This document shows, piece by piece, positions 32,317 through 40,925 of a stretch of 64,000 bases of DNA; position 1 is the stretch's first letter, and the number at the start of each line of letters is the position of its first letter. The stretch spans positions 106 through 64,105 of the forward strand of contig SRJI02000021.1 in NCBI GenBank assembly GCA_005473895.2, read 5' to 3'. The notes under the pieces are model-generated. The model had not been told where the DNA came from and searched no databases. It was given only the letters and a program-made list of their open reading frames with translations. The position numbers and the translations under genes are program-made. Source of the DNA: Carideicomes alvinocaridis (GTDB lineage: Bacteria; Pseudomonadota; Alphaproteobacteria; Rhodobacterales; Rhodobacteraceae).

Positions 32317-32432
32317 GCCCGTCAGAAACCCGATTATCCGATTTTCCGCAACCCGTCTGCGCGGGTTGTCCCCAGCTTTTCGGGCCGCTCGGCAAGGAAC
32401 GGCCCGGACGAATATGGGGGATGATCAAGTAA

Positions 32433-32503
32433 GGGGAGGAGAAGGGCCATGTCCGTCCCTTCCCCTCCCCAGGCGGCCGCGGTGACTGCTCAGCACCGCG
32501 GCC
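32433..32503 (-). terminator. Two tandem hairpins after the Asp/Arg-rich protein gene
   Basis: The first (minus-strand order) is a 10-bp perfect stem, 32475-32484 with 32494-32503. The second is a 14-bp stem with one G-T pair, 32433-32446 with 32457-32470, followed by TTACTT. Together they fill most of the 208-base gap before rnhB and probably terminate or protect the upstream transcript. Confidence 0.55.
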
Positions 32504-32524
32504 TACACCCGAGGCGTGGGGTCA

Positions 32525-33058
32525 TTAGCCCCGGGCGATGCTGTAGCCCTGCCGGCGGAGGCATTGCGCGTCATAGGCGCGTGCCGTGCCCCGGCGGGTG
32601 CGAATACGGATCTCGCAATGGTCCGGCAGGTTGCGGGCATTGCGGTAATTGCGGCTCAGGCAGTAGCTGCCGAAGGCGCGGACGGGGCCGCGTGCGGTGT
32701 CGAAGCGCTGGAAGCAGGCCCCCGGCAGCGCTCTGGCGTCGCGGCGCCAGTCGTCGCGGTCGCGGCGGCGGTCGCGGTCCCGCTGCCAGCGGTTGTGGTC
32801 GCGGTCCCAGCGGTCGTCCCGGTTCCAACGATCGTCACGGTCCCAGCGGTCGTCGCGGTGGTTGCGGGCGACACGGTCCTTGTCGTCGTCCTTCTTGTCG
32901 CGGGCGTCCTTGATCACCTTGCCGATGATCGCGACTGCGGCGATCCCGGCCAGCGCCTTGGCGACGTCGTCGGCATCGGCCGCCCGGGCGGGGGCGGCGG
33001 CGAACCCGCTGACCGCTATGGCGGCCGCGAGAATGGTGGCAATGAAGCGACGGGACAT
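32525..33058 (-). CDS. Secreted Asp/Arg-rich protein of unknown function
   Basis: 177 residues. An N-terminal signal peptide ends near APARAADA (residue 25). A short hydrophobic stretch (ALAGIAAVAIIGKVIKDA) is followed by about 50 residues rich in Arg, Asp and Trp, built on a repeated RWDRDD hexapeptide. The C-terminal ~60 residues hold four Cys (CFQRF, SYCLSRNY, HCEIRI, QCLRR), likely two disulfides in the periplasm. The ATG at 33058 follows GGGAGG. Similar small secreted proteins are common in the group, but no function is known to me. Confidence 0.75.
   Translation of the reverse strand: MSRRFIATILAAAIAVSGFAAAPARAADADDVAKALAGIAAVAIIGKVIKDARDKKDDDKDRVARNHRDDRWDRDDRWNRDDRWDRDHNRWQRDRDRRRDRDDWRRDARALPGACFQRFDTARGPVRAFGSYCLSRNYRNARNLPDHCEIRIRTRRGTARAYDAQCLRRQGYSIARG
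32802..32855 (-). repeat. Three 18-bp tandem repeats inside the Asp/Arg-rich gene
   Basis: Units at 32802-32819, 32820-32837 and 32838-32855. The first and third differ by one base and the middle one has diverged at several positions. Each encodes the RWDRDD hexapeptide or its RWNRDD variant. Such an array may vary in copy number between strains. Confidence 0.75.
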
Positions 33059-33239
33059 CTCTGGTCCTCCCTGGGGCATGTGGCGTTCCGGCTGCGGCGA
33101 CCCGTGTGGCCGTCGCTGATGGATCAAAGCTGGGCCAGCCCCCTCGGGCAGGCAATAACGCCACGCTGCTATCGGATAACGACGGGCCAACCCCCTTGCG
33201 TTATTGAATTTCCGCGCGCGCGGGCGCATCGTCCGGATC

Positions 33240-33524
33240 ATGAGAACCCTTCTTCTTCCCGGCCTTTTCCTGGCCCTTTTCGCTGGCTCCGCCGCCCAGG
33301 CCGCCTGCTATGCCGATTACAAGGCCAAGCAGGGCCAGCCGATGCGGCTGCATTACGGCGTGGCCGAGATTCGCGGCGAGTGTTCGCGGAAGGCCGCCGA
33401 GCAGGAGCTGCGTCCCCGGCTTGCGGATGGCGGCTGGACGCTGCTCAACGTAGTGTCGGTCTTCGACGAAAGCGGGCTGGACGAAAGGAAGGGCAGTGCT
33501 GGACAGTTCTACCTCCGCTATTGA
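33240..33524 (+). CDS. Small secreted protein of unknown function
   Basis: 94 residues with a signal peptide (MRTLLLPGLFLALFAGSAAQAA, cleavage near AQA-A at residue 20). The short mature protein has two Cys (ACYADY and GECSRK) and a basic, mixed alpha/beta character. I do not recognise the family. Its 3' end overlaps the next gene by 29 bases in another frame, so the two are very likely co-translated, which suggests a periplasmic partner for the membrane winged-helix protein. Confidence 0.7.
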   Translation: MRTLLLPGLFLALFAGSAAQAACYADYKAKQGQPMRLHYGVAEIRGECSRKAAEQELRPRLADGGWTLLNVVSVFDESGLDERKGSAGQFYLRY

Positions 33525-34200
33525 CGCGCGGCGCTCGGGCAACCTGATCGTCACCGGGGGCATCGCCGCGATCGTGGTGATCCTGCTGGTGGCCGCCGTC
33601 GTGCTGTTCCTGAACCTGCCGGACGCCAATGCCTTCAACGCGCGGGTCGAGCAGCTTTTCATCGAGAACGACGATCTGACCGCCCAGGCCGAGATCAAGC
33701 TGCTGGAGATCCTCGCGCAGTCCGGCACCGCCTTTTCCGACACCCTGTCGAGCTACCGAATGGTGATCTTCGTGCTGCTGGTCTTTGCCACGGCGCTGCT
33801 GGTGGCGGCGCTGGTCTTCCTGGTGATGCTGGTGGCGCTCAACCGCCGCATGGCGCAGATCGAGCGGGCGGGGATCCAGGTCAATTCGCTGATGATCAGC
33901 CGTGAGGAGAACACGGTCTACCTCAACAACCTCGATTTCAAGCTGACGGCGGCGGCGATGGAGACGCTCTCGGTCCTGGCCGAGGCGCGGATGGACGACG
34001 ACGTGCTGTCGGGGGCGGAGATCGAATCGGTGATCTCGGGGCGTCCCGCCGCGGATTGCGAGGAAGCGGCGGGGGCCACGCGGATCAAGCGGCTGCGGGA
34101 TTCTCTGGGCAACCAGCTGGTGAGCGAGCTGCTGGTCAAGAACATCGCCCGCAAGGGCTACATGCTGTCCATCGACAAGGACGTGATCCGCATGATGTGA
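33496..34200 (+). CDS. Membrane protein with C-terminal winged-helix-like domain
   Basis: 234 residues from a GTG start. Two transmembrane helices (about 17-39 and 89-113) flank a periplasmic loop of ~50 residues. The cytoplasmic C-terminal ~110 residues (LMISREENTVYLNNLDFKLT ... LVKNIARKGYMLSID) follow the OmpR/ToxR-type winged-helix layout: a beta strand, a helix after FKLTAAAMETL, the segment RIKRLRDSL like the recognition region, and a GYxL hairpin. It would be a one-component, membrane-bound DNA-binding protein with inverse topology to ToxR. The fold call is from pattern and needs structural prediction. Confidence 0.65.
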   Translation: MLDSSTSAIDARRSGNLIVTGGIAAIVVILLVAAVVLFLNLPDANAFNARVEQLFIENDDLTAQAEIKLLEILAQSGTAFSDTLSSYRMVIFVLLVFATALLVAALVFLVMLVALNRRMAQIERAGIQVNSLMISREENTVYLNNLDFKLTAAAMETLSVLAEARMDDDVLSGAEIESVISGRPAADCEEAAGATRIKRLRDSLGNQLVSELLVKNIARKGYMLSIDKDVIRMM

Positions 34201-34875
34201 GCGGCTGCGGCTTCTCGTATCGCCGCCCCCTGTCCTGCCCCCGACACGATAAGGGCGCCGAGCCGCGCATCACCGGGCCGCGGTGCGGCGATCCATCGAC
34301 TGTGCTATGGCGCTTTATCCGCCCAAGCCCCTCCCCTCCCCGAGCTCAGCGCCGACGGCACCCAGATCGCCGTGCCCGGGGGCGGCCCGGCGATGCGCGG
34401 CGGCCTGCGGCCTTGATTCCGCGCGGGTATGGCTCAAACCTTTCGCCAACGGCCCTGCGCGGTGAGCGCTGTGCAGCGTGCGAAGCCGTGCAGCGGCGGG
34501 CCGCGGGGCGGCGATCCACCATCCGTGCTATGGCGCTTTATCCCCGGCCAAGTCCCTCCCCTGCCCGAACTCAGCGCCAGCGGCAACCAGATCGCCGTAC
34601 CGGGGGGCGGCCCGGCGATGCGTGGCGGCCTGCGGCCTTGATCCCGCGCAGGTATGGCTCGAACCTCTCGCCAACGACCCTGCGCCAACGGGGGCGATGG
34701 GGCGATCCCCCGGCCGGGCCGCTGCGCTTCACCCCTGCGGGCTCACTCCGCGCGGGCATGGTTCGGCCGGGCCCCGCCCCTTCCCGCTGGAAGCCGCGCG
34801 CCTGACATGGCAAACCGGGGCAAACCGGGGAACAAACCGGCACCACACCGGGACCAGCACACCAAGGAGCGCGCG
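34201..34875. other. Gene-free region upstream of polA with repeats
   Basis: About 675 bases without a supported gene. Most is taken up by two diverged copies of a ~190-bp unit (see the repeat entry). Nearer polA there are three CAAACCGG octamers (34811-34840) and then AAGGAG, the polA ribosome binding site. Several frames are open through the region, but their amino acid content is an artefact of GC content. Confidence 0.6.
34275..34690 (+). repeat. Tandem duplication of a ~190-bp non-coding unit
   Basis: The unit at about 34275-34465 recurs at about 34498-34690, offset 223-225 bases, with roughly 85% identity by eye. Shared blocks include gtgctatggcgctttatcc, gcggcccggcgatgcg and gcggcctgcggccttgat. 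Substitutions and small indels are not grouped by codon position. No gene, hairpin-plus-T-tract or known RNA is evident. Origin and function are unknown. Confidence 0.75.
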
Positions 34876-37674
34876 ATGACCCAGTTCGGCAAGGGATGCC
34901 ACCTGCACCTGATCGACGGATCGGCCTTCATCTTCCGCGCCTACCACGCGCTGCCGCCGCTCACCCGCAAGTCGGACGGGATGCCCATCGGCGCCGTCGC
35001 GGGCTTCTGCAACATGCTGCAGAAATATGTCGAGGATCACGCCGGCCCCGACGCGCCCACCCACGTGGCGGTGATCTTCGACAAGGGCAGCCACACCTTC
35101 CGCAACGAGATGTACGACCAGTACAAGGCCAACCGGGACGCCATGCCCGAGGACCTGCGGCCCCAGATCCCCCTGACGCGCGAGGCCACCGTCGCCTTCA
35201 ACATCGCCTGCAAGGAGATGGAGCATTACGAGGCCGATGACATGATCGCGACCCTCGCCTGCCAGGCGCGCGAGGCGGGCGGCCGCGTCACCATCATCTC
35301 GTCGGACAAGGATCTCATGCAGCTCGTCGGCGACGGGGTGGAGATGCTGGACGCGATGAAGAACAAGCGCATCGACCGCGACGGCGTGTTCGAGAAATTC
35401 GGCGTCTGGCCCGACCGGGTGGTGGACGTGCAGGCGCTGGCCGGCGATTCGGTGGACAACGTGCCCGGCGCGCCCGGCATTGGCATCAAGACCGCCGCGC
35501 TGCTGATCAACGAATTCGGCTCGCTCGAGGAGCTTCTGGACCGGGCCGAGGAGATCAAGCAGCCAAAGCGCCGCCAGACCCTGATCGAGAAGCGCGAGCA
35601 GATCGAGCTGTCGAAGCGACTGGTGCAGCTCGACTGCGACACGCCGCTGGACTTCACCCTCGACGACCTGGAGGTGAAGGACCCCGATCCCGACCGCCTG
35701 CTGTCCTTCCTCGCCGAGATGGAATTCCGCACGCTCAGCAAGCGCATTGCCGACGCGCTCAAGGTCGAGGCTCCGGTGATCGAAGAAACCGCCCCCGCCG
35801 CCGCCGAGGACGAGCCGGCGCAGGAAAACATCCCCTTCGCGCCGGAAAACTACGAATGCGTGCGGGACCTGGACGCGCTGAACCGCTGGGTGGAGCGCAT
35901 CAATGCCTGCGGCTGGGTCGCGGTGGATACCGAGACCACGGGCCTCAACGAGATGCGCTGCGAGCTGGTGGGCATCTCGCTTTCCGTCACGGCGGGCGAA
36001 GCCTGCTACATCCCGCTCGCCCATCGCGACGCCGAGGAGGGGCTGTTCGGCAGCGAGAACCTGATCGAGGGCCAGCTTTCCCTGCAGGAGGCGCTGTCGG
36101 TGCTGCAGCCCGTGCTGGAGGATCCGGCGGTCATCAAGATCGGGCAGAACATGAAATACGACGCCAAGATCTTTGCCCGCTACGGCATCGCGCTGGCGCC
36201 GATCGACGACACGATGCTGATGTCCTACGCGATGAATGCCGGCCTGCACCAGCACGGCATGGACGCCCTGTCCGAACGTTACCTCGCCCACAACCCGATC
36301 CCAATCAAGGAACTGATCGGCAGCGGGAAAAGCCAGATCACCTTCGACCGCGTGCCGATCGACGAGGCCACGCGCTATGCCGCCGAGGACGCGGATATCA
36401 CCCTGCGGCTCTGGCAGCTGTTCAAGCCGCAGCTTCACCGCCGCCGGGTCACGCGGGTCTACGAGGGGCTGGAACGGCCGCTGGTCCCGGTCCTCGCGCA
36501 GATGGAGATGGCCGGGATCAAGGTGGACCGCGATACCCTGTCGCGCATGTCCAACGCCTTTTCCCAGAAGATGGCCGCGCTAGAGGCGGAGATCCACGAA
36601 CTGGCGGGCGAAAGCTTCAACGTGGGCAGCCCCAAGCAGCTGGGCGAGATCCTGTTCGACAAGCTGTCCCTGCCCGGCGGCAAGAAGGGCAAGACCGGCG
36701 CCTGGTCCACCCCCGCCGACGTGCTGGAGGACCTGGCGACCGAACACGACCTCCCGGCGCGGGTGCTGGACTGGCGGCAGCTTTCCAAGCTCAAGTCGAC
36801 CTATACCGACGCCCTGCAGGAACATATCAACGCCAGCACCGGCCGGGTTCATACCTCCTACTCCATCGCCGGGGCCAATACCGGCCGGCTCGCCTCGACC
36901 GAGCCGAACCTGCAGAACATCCCCGTCCGGTCCGAGGAAGGCCGCCGCATCCGCGAAGCCTTCGTCGCGGAGCCGGGCAAGGTTCTGGTATCGCTCGACT
37001 ATTCCCAGATCGAGCTGCGCATCCTCGCCCATATCGCCGGGATCGACGCGCTCAAGGAGGCGTTCCGCGAGGGACAGGACATTCACGCCGCCACCGCGTC
37101 CGAGATGTTCAACGTCCCGCTCGATCAGATGACGCCCGAGGTGCGGCGCCAAGCCAAGGCGATCAATTTCGGGGTGATCTACGGCATCTCCGGCTTCGGC
37201 CTGGCGCGCAACCTGCGCATCCCGCGGGCCGAGGCGCAGGGGTTCATCGACCGCTATTTCGAGCGGTTCCCGGGTATCCGCGCCTACATGGACGACACGG
37301 TGAAATTCGCCAAGGAACACGACCGGGTGGAAACGCTCTTCGGCCGGGTGATCCACACGCCCGAGATCAACGCCAAGGGCCCCCATGCCGGCTTTGCCCG
37401 CCGCGCGGCGATCAACGCGCCTATCCAGGGCACCGCGGCGGACATCATCCGCCGGGCGATGATCCGCATGCCCGAGGCGATTGCCGGGATGCCGGCGCAG
37501 ATGCTGCTGCAGGTCCACGACGAATTGCTGTTCGAGGTGGACGAGGACGGCGCGGACGCCCTGATCGCCGCGGCGAAGGAGGTGATGGAGGGCGCCTGCG
37601 ACCCGGTCGTCCGGCTGGACGTGCCGCTGGTTGTGGATGCCGGCCGCGGCGCCAACTGGGCCGAGGCGCACTGA
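34876..37674 (+). CDS. polA: DNA polymerase I
   Basis: 932 residues, a full-length Pol I. The 5'-3' exonuclease/FEN domain (about 1-300, LIDGSAFIFRAYHALP) is followed by a 3'-5' proofreading domain (about 330-520) with its DTETTGLNEM motif intact. The polymerase domain (about 545-932) has motif A DYSQIELR near residue 708, motif B RRQAKAINFGVIYG and motif C QVHDELLFEV. It fills Okazaki and repair gaps. AAGGAG precedes the ATG at 34876. Confidence 0.98.
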   Translation: MTQFGKGCHLHLIDGSAFIFRAYHALPPLTRKSDGMPIGAVAGFCNMLQKYVEDHAGPDAPTHVAVIFDKGSHTFRNEMYDQYKANRDAMPEDLRPQIPLTREATVAFNIACKEMEHYEADDMIATLACQAREAGGRVTIISSDKDLMQLVGDGVEMLDAMKNKRIDRDGVFEKFGVWPDRVVDVQALAGDSVDNVPGAPGIGIKTAALLINEFGSLEELLDRAEEIKQPKRRQTLIEKREQIELSKRLVQLDCDTPLDFTLDDLEVKDPDPDRLLSFLAEMEFRTLSKRIADALKVEAPVIEETAPAAAEDEPAQENIPFAPENYECVRDLDALNRWVERINACGWVAVDTETTGLNEMRCELVGISLSVTAGEACYIPLAHRDAEEGLFGSENLIEGQLSLQEALSVLQPVLEDPAVIKIGQNMKYDAKIFARYGIALAPIDDTMLMSYAMNAGLHQHGMDALSERYLAHNPIPIKELIGSGKSQITFDRVPIDEATRYAAEDADITLRLWQLFKPQLHRRRVTRVYEGLERPLVPVLAQMEMAGIKVDRDTLSRMSNAFSQKMAALEAEIHELAGESFNVGSPKQLGEILFDKLSLPGGKKGKTGAWSTPADVLEDLATEHDLPARVLDWRQLSKLKSTYTDALQEHINASTGRVHTSYSIAGANTGRLASTEPNLQNIPVRSEEGRRIREAFVAEPGKVLVSLDYSQIELRILAHIAGIDALKEAFREGQDIHAATASEMFNVPLDQMTPEVRRQAKAINFGVIYGISGFGLARNLRIPRAEAQGFIDRYFERFPGIRAYMDDTVKFAKEHDRVETLFGRVIHTPEINAKGPHAGFARRAAINAPIQGTAADIIRRAMIRMPEAIAGMPAQMLLQVHDELLFEVDEDGADALIAAAKEVMEGACDPVVRLDVPLVVDAGRGANWAEAH

Positions 37675-37876
37675 GCGACGCCTCGTGCCCCGGGGCCCGG
37701 GGATTTGAGCGATCCGGGCGCTCGGGCGCGGGATGCAGGGTGGTGCCGGCGTCACGGCGCGGCGTCCGTTCCGGGATCGGCGACGGCGCATGCAGTGTCA
37801 GCAGCCCGCGGAGACCCGGCGAACGGGCGCGGCGCGGCCTGCGGAAACATTTTCCCCTCCTGCCCGTTAGAGCCGC

Positions 37877-38503
37877 ATGTGGAATTGGCTTTCGGAAAAT
37901 TCGGACGTCGTACAGGTCGTTGTCGGCGCGGTCTCGGCGCTGGTCTGGGTGGTGTACCTTCAACTCCTGCTCAGCAATTACCGGCAGCAGCGGCAATCGG
38001 TGCTGCTGATCAATCGCGGGGGATCGAAGGACGAGAACGCGCGCTGCCTGATCACCAACATGGGATCGGAGCCGATCTACCTGCTGGACGTGATCGCCGA
38101 GCTCGAGCTCGAGGACGGCAAGCAGTCGGTGCGCGTGACCGACCGGGACGAGCTGAAAGAGGACGATGTGGCGAACCCTGCGGAACGCACCAACCAGGGT
38201 CCGCTCGACAGCGGTGCCTTCGTCGACGTGGGAAGTTTCCGCGAGGTCTTCATGAGGGCCGAGTCGCGGCTGGGCCTGCAGGGACCGCAGAACCGGGTGA
38301 AATCAGTGGTGCTGACCGCCGTGGCCGCCAGCAACCACGCCAAGCACCTCGTCGCCGGCTGCCGTGAGTTCAAGGTGCTGCGCGGTGAGAACGAGGACGA
38401 GGTGCCACGCTTCGTGCCAACCTCGGTGCTGACCCACCAGATCAAGTCCTGGCGGCGCCGGCGCGACCTGCAGGCCATGCTGAACGGCTGGCTCGACGAC
38501 TGA
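37877..38503 (+). CDS. Hypothetical single-pass membrane protein
   Basis: 208 residues. One N-terminal transmembrane helix (about 10-32, VVQVVVGAVSALVWVVYLQLLL) is followed by a soluble cytoplasmic domain with beta-rich segments (CLITNMGSEPIYLLDVIAELEL ... SVVLTAVAASNHAKHLVAGCREF) and a basic C-terminal helix. The strand pattern is reminiscent of an immunoglobulin-like domain, but I do not recognise a family. It is flanked by polA and the MerR gene, with no clear operon partner. Confidence 0.7.
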   Translation: MWNWLSENSDVVQVVVGAVSALVWVVYLQLLLSNYRQQRQSVLLINRGGSKDENARCLITNMGSEPIYLLDVIAELELEDGKQSVRVTDRDELKEDDVANPAERTNQGPLDSGAFVDVGSFREVFMRAESRLGLQGPQNRVKSVVLTAVAASNHAKHLVAGCREFKVLRGENEDEVPRFVPTSVLTHQIKSWRRRRDLQAMLNGWLDD

Positions 38504-38523
38504 CCCGGCCGAGGAGCCCGCGA

Positions 38524-38937
38524 TCAGTGATGGTGGCTGTCGTCCTCGCAGAGCGAATGGTCGCCGAACGCCTCCACGATGCGGCAGGGCGCGTCCTCTC
38601 CGGCATCGCAGGCGGTGGCGATGCGCGTCAGCTCTCCCTCCAGCCGGCGCAGGCGGTCGATCCGGGCGCGGATGTCGGACAGGTGATGCTCGGCGATTCG
38701 ATGGGCCTCGGCATGGTCGCTGCCGTCCATGTCGATCAGGCGGCGGATGTCCTCCAGCGGCAGGCCCAGTTCCCGCGCATGGCGGATGAAGCCCAGCCGA
38801 TCCAGCCCGCTGCGGGAATAGCGGCGCTGGTTGCCGGCGGTCCTGCCCTCGGAGGGGAGCAGGCCCATCTGCTCGTAATAGCGGATCGTCGGCACCTTGA
38901 CCCCGGTGCGGCGCGCCAGGTCTCCGATCGAAAACAT
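38524..38937 (-). CDS. MerR family metal-responsive regulator
   Basis: 137 residues. The N-terminal MerR winged helix (FSIGDLARRTGVKVPTIRYYE) and RRY wing are followed by a dimerisation coil. The metal site is visible at the C-terminus: CDAGEDAPC, then a Cys in HSLCEDD and a His-rich tail (SHHH), similar to the Zn/Cd/Pb-sensing ZntR/CadR group. AAGGAG precedes the ATG. It is divergent from a CDF metal exporter, and a MerR-type operator lies between them, so it most likely activates that exporter in response to zinc or cadmium. Confidence 0.92.
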   Translation of the reverse strand: MFSIGDLARRTGVKVPTIRYYEQMGLLPSEGRTAGNQRRYSRSGLDRLGFIRHARELGLPLEDIRRLIDMDGSDHAEAHRIAEHHLSDIRARIDRLRRLEGELTRIATACDAGEDAPCRIVEAFGDHSLCEDDSHHH

Positions 38938-38949
38938 CGGGCAAACTCC

Positions 38950-38980
38950 TTGAACCTCTAGTCGCTAGAGCAATTAGCTA
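38950..38980 (+). promoter_or_regulatory. MerR-type promoter/operator of the CDF exporter
   Basis: TTGAAC (38950-38955) and TAGCTA (38975-38980) are 19 bases apart, the overlong spacer typical of MerR-controlled promoters. The spacer holds the inverted repeat CTCTAG-TCG-CTAGAG (38956-38970). The transporter starts 32 bases further on. On the other strand the -35 overlaps the merR ribosome binding site. Confidence 0.85.
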
Positions 38981-39012
38981 ACATCGCGACGACGAATCGC
39001 AAGGACGGGCAC

Positions 39013-39954
39013 ATGCCGCACGATCATTCCCACGGCCACACTCACAGTCACGGGCACGGGCACCATCATCACCACATAGACCCCGAGAGCGGCGACCGCC
39101 GGGTCGCGGGCGCCATCGCGGTGAACCTCGGCCTGACGGTCGTGCAGATCGTCGCGGGGATCTTTTCCGGCTCGCTGGCCCTGATCGCGGATGCCATTCA
39201 CAACCTGTCGGACGCCCTGTCGCTGGTCATCGCCTTCGCCGCCCGGCGCATCGCCCGGCGCGGCGCGGACGAGAAGATGACCTTCGGCTATGGCCGGGCC
39301 GAGGTGGTGGCGGCGCTGATCAACTACACGACACTGATCGTTATCGCGCTCTACCTCGCGGCGGAGGCGGTGCAGCGCTTCTTCGACCCCTTGCAGGTGG
39401 AGGGCTGGACCGTGGTGATCGTCGCGGCCGTGGCGCTGGTGATCGACACGGTGACGGCGCTGCTGGTCTTCGCCATGTCGAAGGACAGCATGAACATCCG
39501 CGCCGCCTTTTTGCACAACGTGGCCGACGCCATGGGCTCGGTCGCGGTGATCGTGGGCGGCGTGCTGATCCTCGTGTTCGGCTGGTGGATCGTGGACCCG
39601 ATCGTCACGCTGATGATCTCCGCCTACATCCTGTGGCATTCGTGGCACGGCATCCGCCCGGTCATCGGCGTGCTGATGCTGGCCGCGCCCGACAGCCCCG
39701 AGCTGGAGGACGTCGTGGGCTCGCTGCGCGACATCGACGGGGTGGCGGACATCCACCATGTCCACCTGTGGCGCATGCAGGAATCCGAGGTGGCGCTGGA
39801 GGCGCACGTGGTGCTGGACGAAAGCCGCGACCCCGAGGCGGTCAAGCTGGCGCTCAAGCGAGAGCTGGAGGAGAGCTTTGACATTTCCCACGCCGTGCTG
39901 GAGTTAGAGAGCCGAGACGCCGATTGCGGGGAGACCCGGCTGATCGGCCACTAG
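39013..39954 (+). CDS. Cation diffusion facilitator (Zn/Cd/Co-type efflux)
   Basis: 313 residues. It has a His-rich N-terminus (residues 2-21), six transmembrane helices, and HxxxD metal sites in helix II (H63, D67 in HNLSD) and helix V (H168, D172 in HNVAD), the arrangement of zinc-type CDF proteins. The cytoplasmic C-terminal domain (VADIHHVHLWRMQ) is the ferredoxin-like dimer fold. It exchanges cytoplasmic divalent metal for protons. Control by the divergent MerR protein is strongly suggested by the shared promoter. Confidence 0.93.
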   Translation: MPHDHSHGHTHSHGHGHHHHHIDPESGDRRVAGAIAVNLGLTVVQIVAGIFSGSLALIADAIHNLSDALSLVIAFAARRIARRGADEKMTFGYGRAEVVAALINYTTLIVIALYLAAEAVQRFFDPLQVEGWTVVIVAAVALVIDTVTALLVFAMSKDSMNIRAAFLHNVADAMGSVAVIVGGVLILVFGWWIVDPIVTLMISAYILWHSWHGIRPVIGVLMLAAPDSPELEDVVGSLRDIDGVADIHHVHLWRMQESEVALEAHVVLDESRDPEAVKLALKRELEESFDISHAVLELESRDADCGETRLIGH

Positions 39955-39980
39955 CGGCACCGGCATCGAGGAACGGCAGA

Positions 39981-40871
39981 ATGGCGCATGACGACGGGAT
40001 GGACGACCTCATCGGGGCCTTCGCCGAGGTGCTGGAGCTGGAACCGGTGGAGGACAACTTCTTCCGCGGCCTGCCGATGGTCGGCGCGCGCGGGCGCACC
40101 TATGGCGGGCTGGTGATCTCGCAGGCGCTGATGGCGGCCAGCCGCACGGTGGAGGCGGACAAGCCCGCCCATTCGCTGCACGGCTACTTCATGCGCGGGG
40201 GCAACGCGACCAAGCCGGTGCTCTACCGGGTGGAGCGGGACCGCGACGGGCGCAGCTTTGCCACCCGCCGGGTGATCGCGATCCAGGACGGGCAGCCGAT
40301 CCTGAACCTCGCCGCCTCGTTCCACCGGGCCGAGGAGGGCTGGCACCACCAGGACGACATGCCCGACGTGCCCGGCCCCGAGGGCCTGCCCACCGACCGG
40401 GAGCTTGCCGAGCAGATCGCCGACCAGCTGCCCGCCGACCACCTGGAATTCATGCGCCGCCCGAAACCGGTGGAGATCCGCCCGGTCGACCTGCGCCCGC
40501 CCTTCCGGCGCGGTCCGCAGCCGGCGCGGCAATCCCTGTGGTTCCGGGTGGCCGGGCGGCTGGGCGACGACGCGGCGCTGCACCGGTCGGCGCTGGCCTT
40601 TGCCTCGGACTTCTCGCTGCTGGCCACCGCCATGCTGCCCCACGACAAGGCCTATTCCGATCCCGACGTGATGACCGCCAGCCTCGATCACGCGCTCTGG
40701 CTGCACGGGGATTTCCGGGCCGACGAATGGCTGCTCTACTCGATGGACGCGCCCTGGGCCGGCGGCGGGCGCGGGTTCAACCGGGGCCGCATCTTTACCC
40801 GCGACGGGCGGCTCGTGGCCGAATCCGCGCAGGAGGGCCTGATGCGGCCGATCACCCCGCGAAAGGCGTGA
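39981..40871 (+). CDS. tesB: Acyl-CoA thioesterase II
   Basis: A 296-residue double-hotdog thioesterase that releases free fatty acids from acyl-CoA. The family landmarks are RTYGGLVISQALMAA near the N-terminus, LHGYFMRGG, and the C-terminal SLDHALWLHGDF (Asp and His of the active site region) and AQEGLMRP (catalytic Gln). I used the ATG at 39981; MDDL eleven codons-scale downstream is an alternative. It is 26 bases after the CDF gene, with no sign of a functional link. Confidence 0.92.
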   Translation: MAHDDGMDDLIGAFAEVLELEPVEDNFFRGLPMVGARGRTYGGLVISQALMAASRTVEADKPAHSLHGYFMRGGNATKPVLYRVERDRDGRSFATRRVIAIQDGQPILNLAASFHRAEEGWHHQDDMPDVPGPEGLPTDRELAEQIADQLPADHLEFMRRPKPVEIRPVDLRPPFRRGPQPARQSLWFRVAGRLGDDAALHRSALAFASDFSLLATAMLPHDKAYSDPDVMTASLDHALWLHGDFRADEWLLYSMDAPWAGGGRGFNRGRIFTRDGRLVAESAQEGLMRPITPRKA

Positions 40872-40890
40872 CCGGCCGCAAGGGAAACGA

Positions 40891-40920
40891 CGGGGCGCGA
40901 CCGAGGGAACGCGCGCCCCG
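40891..40920. terminator. Hairpin between convergent tesB and SET-domain genes
   Basis: A 9-bp perfect GC stem (40891-40899 with 40912-40920) and a 12-base loop, 5 bases beyond the SET gene stop. There is no strong U tract. It is probably a shared terminator by position. Confidence 0.5.
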
Positions 40921-40925
40921 GCGCC

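Noticed and set aside
34056-34805. Open frame of 249 codons crossing the end of the membrane winged-helix gene and the tandem repeats
   Set aside because: It overlaps a supported gene, has no ribosome binding site, and is built of Arg/Pro/Ala from GC-rich repeats.
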